From contig SFJA01000001.1 in NCBI GenBank assembly GCA_004556005.1, positions 18,813 through 82,812 on the forward strand: DNA of 64,000 nucleotides, in the 5' to 3' direction. How positions within the stretch are numbered: position 1 is the first letter of the stretch; each line of letters opens with the position of its first letter. This document shows positions 34,571 to 42,949 of this stretch, in pieces. Position numbers and translations under genes: made by a program. The stretch is from Bacteroidales bacterium (GTDB taxonomy: Bacteria; Bacteroidota; Bacteroidia; Bacteroidales; UBA932). The notes under the pieces were generated by a model, which saw only the letters and a list, made by a program, of their open reading frames with translations, was not told the DNA's origin and searched no databases.

Positions 34571-35597
34571 CAGGATTGTCAACAAGTTCAAGTTCGAATA
34601 TCAGCGGTGAATATGCCGGAATGGTACTCCCGGATCCGCTGTAGCTGTATCCTCTCAGGGAGTGGAATATTACCTTTCCCTTCTCGTGAGGCTTCATGTT
34701 GTAGAGGGCATAGGCAAAGCCGTCTATCGTGCTTGAAGCGTCTGACCCCATGGTCGTATTTTTGTAACCTTCAGCGTACCAGGTGATGTAGGTCGGCCCG
34801 TAAGTCTTTGATGCGTTGTATATTCCAGCATCCTTGGCGACTCTTTCGATGCTGGTGTCAAACACGGTTCCGTTAAGCAGCCTGCCTGTATAGTTGAAAT
34901 AGATCTTGCTTTCGTCATTATAGGTGCTGTCCGGAGCGTCCGAATACTTCTCCGTAATGTAGTACAGTCCCCAGGCGTTACGCTCGCTGTCAACCGTGTC
35001 GGCAGGGTCTATCATAGGGTATTCCCTTCTCAGGAACCTTGCTATCGAGTCAAGTTCGTGCTGTGTGACGTCACTGAAAGCATCTGTTACCTCTATTTCA
35101 TAAATCGTGTCAGTCCCGGTGACGTTCTTGAGGTAAAGCTCAGGCTTGCTGTATCTTTTAGTCGTGATCAGCCAGCCCGGAATCGCCGCCTTGACCTTCA
35201 TTCCGACGTGCATTCCTTCAATAAGTTCTTCTATGCCGGCATAGAGTGAATTTTCCAGTCTTGCCCACACCATCGGCCCGTAGAAATATGTCTCGTTGTA
35301 GCTGCCGATCTGCTGCGCTACCGTTGCGGACGTGGTTTTCTGGACGGTGCCGTTGAGATTCCTGATTGTATAGTTGCACCTTATGTAGGCGCTGTCACCT
35401 ATTTCAATTCCGTCACCGTCAGTCCTCTCGATGATGTATGAACCAAGTTCAGTCTGCTCTGCGCCGGGTATGTTGACCTGTGCCCAGGCGTCAAAATAAC
35501 GTTTGGAAGCGTCGTTAAGACCGCTTACCGGCGCCTTGCTGCAGGCGGCTGCGCATAGAATTGCGGCAGCAAGCAATATCGTATGTCTCTTTTTCAT
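34563..35597 (-). CDS. FKBP-type peptidyl-prolyl isomerase lipoprotein with two FKBP-like domains
   Basis: A 344-residue lipoprotein: signal MKKRHTILLAAAILCAAAC with the lipobox cysteine at residue 19. Two FKBP-like domains lie in tandem, about residues 70-170 (GDSAYIRCNYTIRNLNGTVQ ... VGMKVKAAIP) and 230-340 (IYFNYTGRLLNGTVFDTS ... KGKVIFHSLRGYSYSG ... PLIFELELVD). The second is closer to consensus; the first lacks parts of the active pocket and may be structural. It probably assists folding of periplasmic or outer-membrane proteins. It sits 6 bases after nrnA and overlaps the MATE gene by 8 bases. Confidence 0.86.
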   Translation of the reverse strand: MKKRHTILLAAAILCAAACSKAPVSGLNDASKRYFDAWAQVNIPGAEQTELGSYIIERTDGDGIEIGDSAYIRCNYTIRNLNGTVQKTTSATVAQQIGSYNETYFYGPMVWARLENSLYAGIEELIEGMHVGMKVKAAIPGWLITTKRYSKPELYLKNVTGTDTIYEIEVTDAFSDVTQHELDSIARFLRREYPMIDPADTVDSERNAWGLYYITEKYSDAPDSTYNDESKIYFNYTGRLLNGTVFDTSIERVAKDAGIYNASKTYGPTYITWYAEGYKNTTMGSDASSTIDGFAYALYNMKPHEKGKVIFHSLRGYSYSGSGSTIPAYSPLIFELELVDNPDE

Positions 35598-35603
35598 ATC
35601 TTT

Positions 35604-36638
35604 CTATTCGTGTTTCATAAACCGTGCCGCGACACCTGCCAGAAATGCCCCGGCCTCCTGCGGACCTGCTATGTCCTCGGGTATGAGAATTCTTCCTCCG
35701 GCGGCCTGTTCGTGTCCCCCGCCGTGGAAGAAGCGGATTGCCATCGAGTTGGCGGACCAGCCCCGTTTCGAGCGCACCGATACGCGGAACAGAGGTCCGT
35801 CCTCGCGCGCGAATATGCTGATCTTTACGTCCTTGATGCTCAGGGGGATGTTGACAAATCCTTCGGTTTCGCCTTCGCGGATGTCAAGACTGTCTTGAGT
35901 GCCTTTGTCCAGCACCATTATGGCTACTCCTTCGGGAGTGATTTTCATATCTGCGAGCAGCCTTGCCATTGCCCTTACCCTGTTCTCCCTGTATTCGTTG
36001 TATATATGGCCGATAATGGCATCCCTGTCAACCCCGGCTTCGAGCAGTCCTGAAGCCATCGAGAGCGTTCCCGGAAAAACGGAGTTGGCAAAGTTGTTCG
36101 TGTCTGTCGTCATTCCGCACATCAGGGCTTCGGCGCTTTCCTTTGGCAGTTTGCGCGGGTCGCCGCCTACGGCCGGCAGCGCGAGCAGGATGCGGTAGAG
36201 CAGTTCGCAGGTCGAAGATACTTGAGTCTCGCTGAAACACAGGTCAAAAGCATCCCTGTCCGGGTTGAGGTGGTGGTCGATGAGAATCTTTCTGCAGTTT
36301 GCAGCGGCTAGCTTGTCGCCAATAGCTCCCGCCCTGGAGAAAGTGTTGAAGTCCAGGCAGATGATCAGGTCCGCCCCGTCAATCTTCTTCGACGCCTGGG
36401 CAAGGTCGTCTTCCGCGTAGGAAATACCTTCCCTGCAAATGAACTGCAGATATTCCGGAAGGTGGTGGGGGAGGATGACGCTGACTTTGTGGCCTTCCCG
36501 CTCCAGGAAACGGCAGAGAGCCAGGCTGCTGCCGGCTGCATCGCCATCAGGTTTGATGTGCGATGTGATTACTATGTTTTCCGAACTGCCCGTGAGCTCG
36601 AGGAAGTGACTTATGTCCGCTAGTCGTAAAGATTCCAT
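35604..36638 (-). CDS. nrnA: DHH-family phosphoesterase (NrnA-like oligoribonuclease / pAp phosphatase)
   Basis: A 344-residue Mn2+-dependent phosphoesterase. DHH domain motifs are ITSHIKPDGDAAGSSLAL, CLDFNTFSRAG, the name-giving LIDHHLNPD and CGMTTDTNNF. The DHHA1 C-terminal domain ends with FFHGGGHEQAAGGRI, which binds substrate. Relatives degrade short RNA oligonucleotides, 3'-phosphoadenosine 5'-phosphate or cyclic dinucleotide products; which of these applies cannot be told here. It is the first gene of a four-gene minus-strand operon, with a -7 element 10 bases upstream. Confidence 0.87.
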   Translation of the reverse strand: MESLRLADISHFLELTGSSENIVITSHIKPDGDAAGSSLALCRFLEREGHKVSVILPHHLPEYLQFICREGISYAEDDLAQASKKIDGADLIICLDFNTFSRAGAIGDKLAAANCRKILIDHHLNPDRDAFDLCFSETQVSSTCELLYRILLALPAVGGDPRKLPKESAEALMCGMTTDTNNFANSVFPGTLSMASGLLEAGVDRDAIIGHIYNEYRENRVRAMARLLADMKITPEGVAIMVLDKGTQDSLDIREGETEGFVNIPLSIKDVKISIFAREDGPLFRVSVRSKRGWSANSMAIRFFHGGGHEQAAGGRILIPEDIAGPQEAGAFLAGVAARFMKHE

Positions 36639-36648
36639 TTTCGTGGTG

Positions 36649-36656
36649 CAAACTTA
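36649..36656 (-). promoter_or_regulatory. putative -7 element for the nrnA operon
   Basis: Minus-strand TAAGTTTG fits TAnnTTTG and lies 10 bases before the nrnA start codon, implying a very short leader. Confidence 0.42.
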
Positions 36657-36665
36657 CGAAAAATA

Positions 36666-36696
36666 TTGCAATTGATAATTCAAATTTATAACTTTG
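36666..36696 (+). promoter_or_regulatory. promoter of the pilin-like gene, DUF3822-like gene and rsmD
   Basis: TTG at 36666-36668, exactly 20 bases, then TAACTTTG at 36689-36696: a full -33/-7 match. The first start codon is 44 bases downstream, after an A-rich stretch (AATAAACAAATAACC). Confidence 0.65.
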
Positions 36697-36740
36697 TAGG
36701 GATTTATGCCAAATTGAATTAATAAACAAATAACCATAAA

Positions 36741-37436
36741 ATGAACAAAGCAGTCAAGATTATCGTCGAGGTCATCCTCTTCGTGGCAATCGTAGGATTG
36801 GTTTACGTGATTTACGGAAGCATTATGCAGCCTGTAAATTTCAACAAGGAAAAGGCTCAGCGTGAAGCTGTTGCTATTCAGAGACTCAAGGATATCCGTA
36901 CACTTCAGGTGGCTTTCAAGAGCGTCAACGGAAGGTTTACTCCAAGTGTCGATTCCCTCAAGGACTTCTATCAGACCGGCAATATGAGCGTCATAATGCA
37001 GGTCGGCTCTGCTGACGACTCTCTGGCAATGGCTCACACTGACAAGGTAAAGAGGACTCTCAGGGGCAAGAATGTCAACGCTCAGCTTTATCAGCTTTAT
37101 CTTGCCGGAGACAAGAATCTCGTGTTCTCTGTAGAGACCAAGATTCCTGTAAAGGACACCCTCTTCCGCTCACGCACCGACTTTTGTCCCGATTCTCTTG
37201 CATTCATTCCGTTCTCAGGTGGTGACCGTGTAGAGATGGAGTCCGACATCAGAATGGTATCCGGAGTGCCTGTTCCTCTTTTCGAGGCCAGGATTCCTTA
37301 CAAGAAGCTGCTCAAAGGTATGGACAACCAGCTCCGTATCAATCTCGATGCAGAGCGCCGCGACCAGAACAAGTATGAGGGCCTCCAGGTCGGAAGCATC
37401 TCTGCTCCTAACAACAACGCAGGTAACTGGGAGTAG
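36741..37436 (+). CDS. single-pass membrane protein of unknown function, pilin-like N terminus
   Basis: A 231-residue protein that I do not recognise as a named family. One hydrophobic helix (about residues 5-28) begins almost at the N terminus. It is followed by a long amphipathic helix and the phrase RLKDIRTLQVAFKSVNGRFT, which resembles the helix-to-globule junction of type II pseudopilins (the LRDIRTAQEAYHSV... type). The pilin cleavage motif GFTLxE is absent, so classical processing is unlikely. The rest (about 75-231) is a soluble, beta-rich, probably periplasmic domain. It is the first gene before the DUF3822-like gene and rsmD and has a strong promoter, so it is expected to be well expressed. 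Confidence 0.75.
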   Translation: MNKAVKIIVEVILFVAIVGLVYVIYGSIMQPVNFNKEKAQREAVAIQRLKDIRTLQVAFKSVNGRFTPSVDSLKDFYQTGNMSVIMQVGSADDSLAMAHTDKVKRTLRGKNVNAQLYQLYLAGDKNLVFSVETKIPVKDTLFRSRTDFCPDSLAFIPFSGGDRVEMESDIRMVSGVPVPLFEARIPYKKLLKGMDNQLRINLDAERRDQNKYEGLQVGSISAPNNNAGNWE

Positions 37437-37442
37437 CGGGTC

Positions 37443-37973
37443 GTGGAGATTTCGTTGCTGACACCCAAGTGCGCCCTCGTTCCGGAGGATTTTTTCAGGC
37501 CAGAGGCGTGCCACGAACTTCTTTCCGAAGTCTTTATGCTTGGTGTGGAGGACGAAGTCGCCTACAAGGCGGTTCCGCAGTACGGTGCAGTGCTCGTTTA
37601 TGCTGCGGCTCCCGATTGTGAAGCTTCAGTTGACGAAAATATCATCTCGGACGAGGAAGTTCCTCTGCCCGAGATGTATTTTATATTGAGGGACCTTCAG
37701 AAATGTCCCGAGTACAACAAGATATTGTGCACCTGGCAGCAGGGCGTGCTTTATATGGCCATTGCACAGGGGCGTACGCTGCTGCTGGCCAATACTTACA
37801 GGGCCGTCGATGCGGTAACTGCGCAGTATTTCATTCATCTCGCTCTCAAGTCGCTTCAGCTCAACCCTGAAGTATCTACAATAGCGTGGCGAAAAAGTAT
37901 TGACAGACAGCTGGAAATGGATCTTTACCGCTATTTCAAGTCTGTCGATACTCCGCTTTCCAATTCCATATAG
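37443..37973 (+). CDS. DUF3822-like protein
   Basis: A 176-residue protein with a GTG start 6 bases after the previous stop. It has no signal or membrane segment. The N-terminal phrase LVPEDFF and the middle TWQQGVLYMAIAQGRTLLLANTYRAVDA, followed by QYFIHLALKSLQLNPE, resemble DUF3822, which in Bacteroidota is often encoded just before rsmD as here. It is shorter than the roughly 250-280 residues I would expect, so it may be a reduced member. Function is unknown. rsmD starts one base after its stop. Confidence 0.6.
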   Translation: MEISLLTPKCALVPEDFFRPEACHELLSEVFMLGVEDEVAYKAVPQYGAVLVYAAAPDCEASVDENIISDEEVPLPEMYFILRDLQKCPEYNKILCTWQQGVLYMAIAQGRTLLLANTYRAVDAVTAQYFIHLALKSLQLNPEVSTIAWRKSIDRQLEMDLYRYFKSVDTPLSNSI

Positions 37974-37974
37974 T

Positions 37975-38517
37975 ATGCGAATCATTGGCGGTTCCCTGAA
38001 GGGCAGGGCAATCATTCTTCCATCGGACTATTCTGCAAGGCCTACCACTGACTTTGCCAAGGAAGCCCTTTTCAATATTCTGGACAATGAATATGAGTTT
38101 CAGGACCTTAAGGTTCTCGATCTGTTCGGGGGTACGGGAGCAATTGCCTACGAGTTTGCATCCAGAGGTGCTGCGCGAGTGTACAGCATAGAGATGAACA
38201 GGGACAATGCCAGATTCATAAGAGAGGAGGCGTCGCGACTCGGCTTGCGCAATGTCACTGCCGTGCACAGCAACGTCTTTGACTTCCTTCCTATATGCAA
38301 GGAAAAGTTCGACATCATCTTTGCCGATCCTCCCTATGCCCTGGATGGCCTGCAGAACATTCCTGACAAGGTGCTCGAACGCGGCCTGCTGCACCCTGAC
38401 CGTTATTTCATCCTTGAACACGGAGACGAACATTCTTTTTCCGACCACCCCGCTTTCGTAAAGGAAAAAGTTTACGGCAGAGTGCATTTCTCCTTTTTTA
38501 CTTCGGAAAAGGCATAG
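37975..38517 (+). CDS. rsmD: 16S rRNA (guanine966-N2)-methyltransferase
   Basis: A 180-residue SAM-dependent enzyme that methylates G966 in helix 31 of 16S rRNA. The N terminus MRIIGGSLKGRAIILP is the RsmD signature, followed by RPTTDFAKEALFNIL, the SAM loop LDLFGGTGAIAYEFASRGA and the catalytic FADPPYAL. The ATG at 37975 directly precedes the signature; an in-frame extension upstream inside the preceding gene is rejected. Normal family length. Confidence 0.93.
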   Translation: MRIIGGSLKGRAIILPSDYSARPTTDFAKEALFNILDNEYEFQDLKVLDLFGGTGAIAYEFASRGAARVYSIEMNRDNARFIREEASRLGLRNVTAVHSNVFDFLPICKEKFDIIFADPPYALDGLQNIPDKVLERGLLHPDRYFILEHGDEHSFSDHPAFVKEKVYGRVHFSFFTSEKA

Positions 38518-38534
38518 CCATATTCGTGACTCAT

Positions 38535-38593
38535 TTCATTTGCTGCACCCCTTCAGCCGTTTACTGAGTCCCTTCTGCCGTTTGCTGTGTCCC
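38535..38593 (+). repeat. short degenerate direct repeats, about 21-bp period
   Basis: Two 21-base copies, 38552-38572 and 38573-38593, differ at three positions (TTCAGCCGTTTACTGAGTCCC against TTCTGCCGTTTGCTGTGTCCC). A third, 17-base partial copy precedes them at 38535-38551. They lie in the 232-base gap between the rsmD stop and the pta stop; no gene was found there apart from the pta terminator. Confidence 0.6.
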
Positions 38594-38682
38594 GCTGACG
38601 TGCAACTTCTCTCCGGGCACACTTTTCCTTGCCACTCTCCGGGAGTGGACAGGCCTTAAGATTGACTGTACCAACACAATAC

Positions 38683-38725
38683 AAAAAAGGTGACCTTTAA
38701 GTCTTACGACTTTCCAGTCACCTTT
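38683..38725 (-). terminator. Rho-independent terminator after pta
   Basis: On the minus strand AAAGGTGAC (38725-38717) pairs with GTCACCTTT (38694-38686), with an inner AAGTC/GACTT pairing, and a T run follows. It ends the pta transcript. Confidence 0.8.
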
Positions 38726-38749
38726 CTGTGTTATTATTGGGGCAGTACG

Positions 38750-39757
38750 TTATTCTGCATCCATTGCCTGGCAGGCTGTGATTGCCACCATCTTATAGAT
38801 GTCATCAACCGAGCATCCGCGGCTCAAGTCGTTGACCGGACGGGCGATACCCTGAAGGATCGGTCCTATCGCATCGGCATTTCCAAGTCTCTGTACAAGC
38901 TTGTATGCAATGTTGCCGACTTCCAGATTAGGGAATACCAGAACGTTTGCCTTTCCTGCAATCTCCGAACCCGGAGCTTTCTTGCTTCCAACAGATGGAA
39001 CGAGGGCGGCATCTGCCTGAAGTTCTCCGTCTATGCTGAGGCCAGGATCAAGCTCTTTTGCAAGGGCAGTAGCCTCGATCACCTTGTCAACGACCTCGTG
39101 CTTGGCTGAACCCTTCGTTGAGAATGAAAGCATTGCAACCTTAGGATCCGCAAATCCGGCCACGCTTCTGGCTGTGCGCGCGGTACATACTGCGATCTGC
39201 GCAAGCTGCTGTGCATCAGGGCAAGGGGTAACGGCCACGTCACCGATGACGAGCACTCCGTCCTCGCCGTACTGTGGAGTCTGGGTGATCATAAGCATTG
39301 CTCCGCTGACGCAAGAAATGCCAGGTGCGCACTTGATGATCTGGAGCGCCGGACGCAAAGTCTCTCCCGTGGTGGAAAGCGCGCCGCTGATCTGACCGTC
39401 AGCATCTCCGCTTTTGATTATGAGACAACCGAAATACAGCGGGTCAAGAACAAGTTCACGTGCCTTTTCGATGGTCATTCCCTTCTTCTGACGAAGCTGG
39501 AAAAGCAGCTGCGCGTACTCTTCGGTCTTTTCGCTAGTGGCAGGGTCGATGATGGTAGCCTTGTCGATGTGCTCAAGTCCGAGTTTTGCGGCAAGTGCCT
39601 TTATTTCAATCGGATTGCCGATAAGGATAATGTCCGCCAATCCGTCGGCGAGAGCCCTGTCAGCTGCTGTGATTGTGCGCTCCTCCAGCGATTCGGGGAG
39701 CACGATGCGCTGCCTGTTTGACTTGGCGCGCGCGATGATGCTGTCAATTAGTGCCAT
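38750..39757 (-). CDS. pta: phosphate acetyltransferase
   Basis: A 335-residue single-domain Pta that converts acetyl-CoA and phosphate to acetyl phosphate, the substrate of AckA. Family motifs include RIVLPESLEERTITAAD near the start, GDADGQISGALSTTGETLRP, and MLSFSTKGSAKH, then ELQADAALVP and ANVLVFPNLEVGNIAYKL. The N-terminal regulatory domains of E. coli Pta are absent. Start 39757 (MALIDSI) is chosen because the promoter at 39781-39810 would put the transcript start at or near the upstream ATG at 39775. Normal length for the short form. Confidence 0.96.
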   Translation of the reverse strand: MALIDSIIARAKSNRQRIVLPESLEERTITAADRALADGLADIILIGNPIEIKALAAKLGLEHIDKATIIDPATSEKTEEYAQLLFQLRQKKGMTIEKARELVLDPLYFGCLIIKSGDADGQISGALSTTGETLRPALQIIKCAPGISCVSGAMLMITQTPQYGEDGVLVIGDVAVTPCPDAQQLAQIAVCTARTARSVAGFADPKVAMLSFSTKGSAKHEVVDKVIEATALAKELDPGLSIDGELQADAALVPSVGSKKAPGSEIAGKANVLVFPNLEVGNIAYKLVQRLGNADAIGPILQGIARPVNDLSRGCSVDDIYKMVAITACQAMDAE

Positions 39758-39780
39758 TTTCTGTTGGTATTTCAATTATG

Positions 39781-39810
39781 CAAATATAGTTATTCCGCTC
39801 CGTATTACAA
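39781..39810 (-). promoter_or_regulatory. promoter of pta
   Basis: On the minus strand TTG (39810-39808), a 19-base spacer and TATATTTG (39788-39781) match the Bacteroidota promoter. The -33 box lies in the last codons of mazG. Confidence 0.65.
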
Positions 39811-40611
39811 CCCGAGTTCCTTGGCCTTGTCCCATAGCGAGTCCATTTCTTCCAGACTGAGGTCCTTGAACTGCATGCCTTTCTTGATAGTATTTTCCTC
39901 GATGTATCCGAATCTTCTCCGGAACTTGCTGCAGCTGCGGTTAAGCGCCTTTTCCGGGTCAGTCCCGTGCAGTCTTGCAGCATTGATGACGGCAAAAAGG
40001 AGGTCGCCGAATTCTTCCTCGACCGCAGACTGTTCGCCGCTGCCGCAGGCCTCGCGGACCTCGCCCAGCTCTTCCTCGACCTTCGCCCACACGTCGGAAG
40101 GCTGCTCCCAGTCAAATCCGCAGCCCCGCGCCTTTTCCTGCATCGACAGGGCCTTGAGCAGCGCCGGCATAGTCTCCGGGATCCCTCCCATCACCGTGCG
40201 GTTGCCGTCCTTTTCCTTCGCCTTGACCAGCTCCCAGGTGTCCGCTATCTCCTTCGCGCTGGGCGCTTCCCCTTCCGGGACGAGGCTGCCGTCCGGGCGG
40301 AATACATGGGGGTGCCTGAATTCCATCTTCCCGCATACCTTCATTATGCTGTCGGCTATGTCGAACTGTCCTTTTTCCTGGGCTATCCTGGCGTAGAATA
40401 CAAGATGATAGAGAAGGTCGCCTATTTCCTTGCAGATGTCGGCGCTGTCGGCTCTGATGATGGCGTCGCTGAGTTCATAGACTTCCTCTTCCGTCATAGG
40501 CCTTATGCTCTCCATTGTCTGCTCCGCATTCCACGGGCAGCGCTCTCTGAGGGCGTCCATAATGTCGAGCAGTCTGCCGAATGCTTCCTTTTTTTCTTCC
40601 CTGCTGTGCAT
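39805..40611 (-). CDS. mazG: nucleoside triphosphate pyrophosphohydrolase
   Basis: A 268-residue protein with two MazG domains, which hydrolyse NTPs or damaged nucleotides to monophosphates. The first domain has CPWNAEQTMESIRP, EEVYEL and KEIGDLLYHLVFYARI; the second has VEEELGEVREACGS and EEFGDLLFAVINAARL. The EExxE and ExxD metal sites are present in both. Length and order match the E. coli enzyme (263). It reads from a divergent promoter region shared with prfA. Confidence 0.93.
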   Translation of the reverse strand: MHSREEKKEAFGRLLDIMDALRERCPWNAEQTMESIRPMTEEEVYELSDAIIRADSADICKEIGDLLYHLVFYARIAQEKGQFDIADSIMKVCGKMEFRHPHVFRPDGSLVPEGEAPSAKEIADTWELVKAKEKDGNRTVMGGIPETMPALLKALSMQEKARGCGFDWEQPSDVWAKVEEELGEVREACGSGEQSAVEEEFGDLLFAVINAARLHGTDPEKALNRSCSKFRRRFGYIEENTIKKGMQFKDLSLEEMDSLWDKAKELGL

Positions 40612-40631
40612 ATCAGTTTTGATTGATAGTG

Positions 40632-40639
40632 CAAAAATA
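40632..40639 (-). promoter_or_regulatory. putative -7 element for mazG
   Basis: Minus-strand TATTTTTG fits TAnnTTTG, 20 bases before the mazG start. No -33 box was seen. Confidence 0.4.
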
Positions 40640-40651
40640 GTGGAAATTTGT

Positions 40652-40659
40652 TAATTTTG
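40652..40659 (+). promoter_or_regulatory. putative -7 element for prfA
   Basis: TAATTTTG fits TAnnTTTG, 30 bases before the prfA ATG, and diverges from the mazG element 12 bases away. Confidence 0.45.
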
Positions 40660-40689
40660 CACTTTTGAATACTGAACGATTATTTGTAT

Positions 40690-41778
40690 ATGGCAGAAAA
40701 CAAGCTATTGGAAAAGGTGCTTTCGCTGCAGGACAAGTTCCAGTCCCTCCAGGAACAGCTCTCCAGCCCGGACGTGATGTCCGATATGAAGAAGTATGTC
40801 CAACTCAACAAGGACTATAAGGAACTTGAGCCTATCATCACAGCAGGAAAGGAATATGAAAAGATGGTCGAGGATCTTGCCTCGGCAAAGGATATACTCG
40901 TAAACGAAAAGGATGAGGAACTGCGCGAGATGGCAAGGGAGGAAATCTCCGACATAGAACCGCGCATTCCCGAAATGGAGCAGAAAATCCGTCTTCTTCT
41001 CATACCTGCAGATCCGGATGACTCCAAAAATGCCATCGTCGAGATACGTGGCGGCACCGGAGGTGACGAGGCGGCTATCTTTGCCGGAGACCTTTTCAGA
41101 ATGTACCAGCATTTTGCTGAGAACAGGGGATGGAAGCTAGAGGTTACCGACCAGACCCCGGGAACCAGCGGCGGATACAAGCAGGTTGTATTTAAGCTCA
41201 GCGGAAACGACGGCGTTTACGGCGTGATGAAATACGAATCGGGCGTGCACCGTGTCCAGAGGGTGCCCCAGACCGAAACCCAGGGCAGGATACAGACTTC
41301 GGCGGCTTCTGTCGCAGTCTTTCCGGAAGCGGGAGAATTTGATGTTGATCTCAGTTGGGACGACATCAGACTTGACCTTTTCTGCTCTTCCGGTCCGGGA
41401 GGACAGGGCGTGAACACAACCTACTCGGCGGTGCGTCTCACCCACATTCCGTCGGGTCTCGTCGTGCAGTGTCAGGAGGAACGCTCGCAGCTCAAAAACA
41501 AGGACAGGGCCTTCGAGGAACTCCGTACCCGACTCTATAACCTTGAACACCAGAAGTATCTCGACGGTATCGCGGCCAAGCGCAAGACCATGGTCAGCAC
41601 CGGTGACCGCTCTGCCAAGATCCGTACTTACAATTATCCTCAGGGACGAGTGACCGACCATCGCATCAACTGGAGTATGTACAACCTTCCTGTTTTTATG
41701 GACGGAGACATCCAGGCTTGCATCGACCAGCTTCAGATAGCCGAGAACGCAGAAAGACTCAAGGAAGCCGGAGACTAG
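40690..41778 (+). CDS. prfA: peptide chain release factor 1
   Basis: A 362-residue class I release factor that reads UAA and UAG. The codon-recognition tripeptide is P193-Q194-T195 (the PxT type of RF1, in contrast to SPF of RF2). The catalytic GGQ is at residues 237-239 in [10 protein letters not shown], where glutamine methylation normally occurs. Start at the ATG 40690 is used; an in-frame TTG two codons upstream is unnecessary. Normal length. Confidence 0.97.
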   Translation: MAENKLLEKVLSLQDKFQSLQEQLSSPDVMSDMKKYVQLNKDYKELEPIITAGKEYEKMVEDLASAKDILVNEKDEELREMAREEISDIEPRIPEMEQKIRLLLIPADPDDSKNAIVEIRGGTGGDEAAIFAGDLFRMYQHFAENRGWKLEVTDQTPGTSGGYKQVVFKLSGNDGVYGVMKYESGVHRVQRVPQTETQGRIQTSAASVAVFPEAGEFDVDLSWDDIRLDLFCSSGPGGQGVNTTYSAVRLTHIPSGLVVQCQEERSQLKNKDRAFEELRTRLYNLEHQKYLDGIAAKRKTMVSTGDRSAKIRTYNYPQGRVTDHRINWSMYNLPVFMDGDIQACIDQLQIAENAERLKEAGD

Positions 41779-41905
41779 TCCGTCCGCTATGACTTCCGCC
41801 TCATTGACGGGTGTGGAACCGGGATGCGTTTTGTCAGCAGCGTCCGCTTCCCGGCAGTCCGTGCAATCGGCGGCGGGGTAGGAACAATAAATCAATCAAT
41901 GTCTT

Positions 41906-42310
41906 ATGTGGCAGAGAATCCAAACTTTATATCTCGCAGTTGCAACCGTATTGTCCGCTGTATTGTTTTTTGTCAATAAGGCGGAGGGAGTCAGGATGAT
42001 AAGTTATATACCTTATCTTATCCTGCTGATAATCATAACCTTGCTGAATCTTATAGCATTGACTTCCTGGACTCATAGAGTTTTCCAGGCCAGGACGGCG
42101 GTGCTCAGCTCCATATTCTGCCTTGCCCTTCAGATATGGCTGGTTGTGGATTTTGTCGTGACGGGAAACGACCCTCTTTTCAGACTGCCTTCACTTTTTC
42201 CTGTCGTCATTCTGATTCTTGACGCGCTTGCCGCTTCGAATATATGGGCTGACGAACTTATGGTCCGCAGTTCTTCCCGCCTGCGCGCAGCCAAACGCAA
42301 AGGCCGCTGA
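41906..42310 (+). CDS. DUF4293 family membrane protein
   Basis: A 134-residue protein with four predicted membrane helices (about residues 5-25, 32-53, 62-86, 93-112) and a basic C terminus (SSSRLRAAKRKGR). The opening MWQRIQTLYLAVA and the helix layout match DUF4293, which I know only from Bacteroidota and which has no assigned function. It lies 127 bases after prfA; that gap shows no promoter element or other gene. It ends 35 bases before the convergent Clp N-domain gene. Confidence 0.78.
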   Translation: MWQRIQTLYLAVATVLSAVLFFVNKAEGVRMISYIPYLILLIIITLLNLIALTSWTHRVFQARTAVLSSIFCLALQIWLVVDFVVTGNDPLFRLPSLFPVVILILDALAASNIWADELMVRSSSRLRAAKRKGR

Positions 42311-42345
42311 CCGGCTGTCCCGAGGCTGCCCTGCGCGCACTCACG

Positions 42346-42891
42346 CTAACTCAGCGTCGACTTGTCAGCGATGCCGCTGCGCAGTTTGCTGCGTATGCCC
42401 GCCTCGATTGCCTCGGCTATCCTCATCGATGCCTCCGACGGCCCTTCAGGTTCTTCCCTGAAGGCCTCGATCTTCTGTCTGAGGACCACGCTGTCAATGC
42501 CCTTCCTTTCCAGGAGGAGCCTCCCGAAAGAGTCCGGCTCCCGGCTGATTGTTAGCAGCAGGTGGATGCAGTCGGTGCGACGGTGATGGTATCGCTCCGC
42601 TTCGTAATAGGCAGTGTTGATTGCTCTCAGGGAGGTCATGTCCATCGTTATCCTGCTGATTTCTTCATAGCTTAGGGCCTCTTCCTTCATTATGCCCAGG
42701 TCAAGGGCATTCTTGAAGAGCTCGGTGTCTATGCCGAGCTGGCGCAGCGTGGATACCCCGCTGTTGTTATTCTGACGTAGCATCCCCAGTAGCAGGTGAT
42801 CGGGCGATACTGCACGGTGTCCCGTACGCAGCGCCTCCTCGGAGGCGTAACGTAAAACCGTGCTGAGTTCCCGTGTCAATTCAATCTGCAT
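42346..42891 (-). CDS. stand-alone Clp N-terminal domain protein
   Basis: A 181-residue protein made of the two repeats of the Clp N domain only: LRYASEEALRTGHRAVSPDHLLLGMLR (about residues 13-39) and INTAYYEAERYHHRRTDCIHLLLTISR (about 90-116). In ClpB and ClpC this domain binds substrates and adaptors. No AAA+ ATPase domain follows; after the stop comes DUF4293 on the other strand. It could be an adaptor or decoy for a Clp ATPase, or the remains of a clpC gene. Divergent from gyrA. Confidence 0.8.
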   Translation of the reverse strand: MQIELTRELSTVLRYASEEALRTGHRAVSPDHLLLGMLRQNNNSGVSTLRQLGIDTELFKNALDLGIMKEEALSYEEISRITMDMTSLRAINTAYYEAERYHHRRTDCIHLLLTISREPDSFGRLLLERKGIDSVVLRQKIEAFREEPEGPSEASMRIAEAIEAGIRSKLRSGIADKSTLS

Positions 42892-42920
42892 TGCTCGTTT
42901 CCAATGATTGTTTGTGCTTG

Positions 42921-42928
42921 CAAAAATA
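42921..42928 (-). promoter_or_regulatory. putative -7 element for the Clp N-domain gene
   Basis: Minus-strand TATTTTTG fits TAnnTTTG, 29 bases before the start codon. Confidence 0.42.
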
Positions 42929-42949
42929 GTATTTTTCGCGGATAATTAC

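Noticed and set aside
38535..38593. A CRISPR array
   Set aside because: Repeats are directly adjacent, without spacers, degenerate, and only two to three in number; no cas genes are present.
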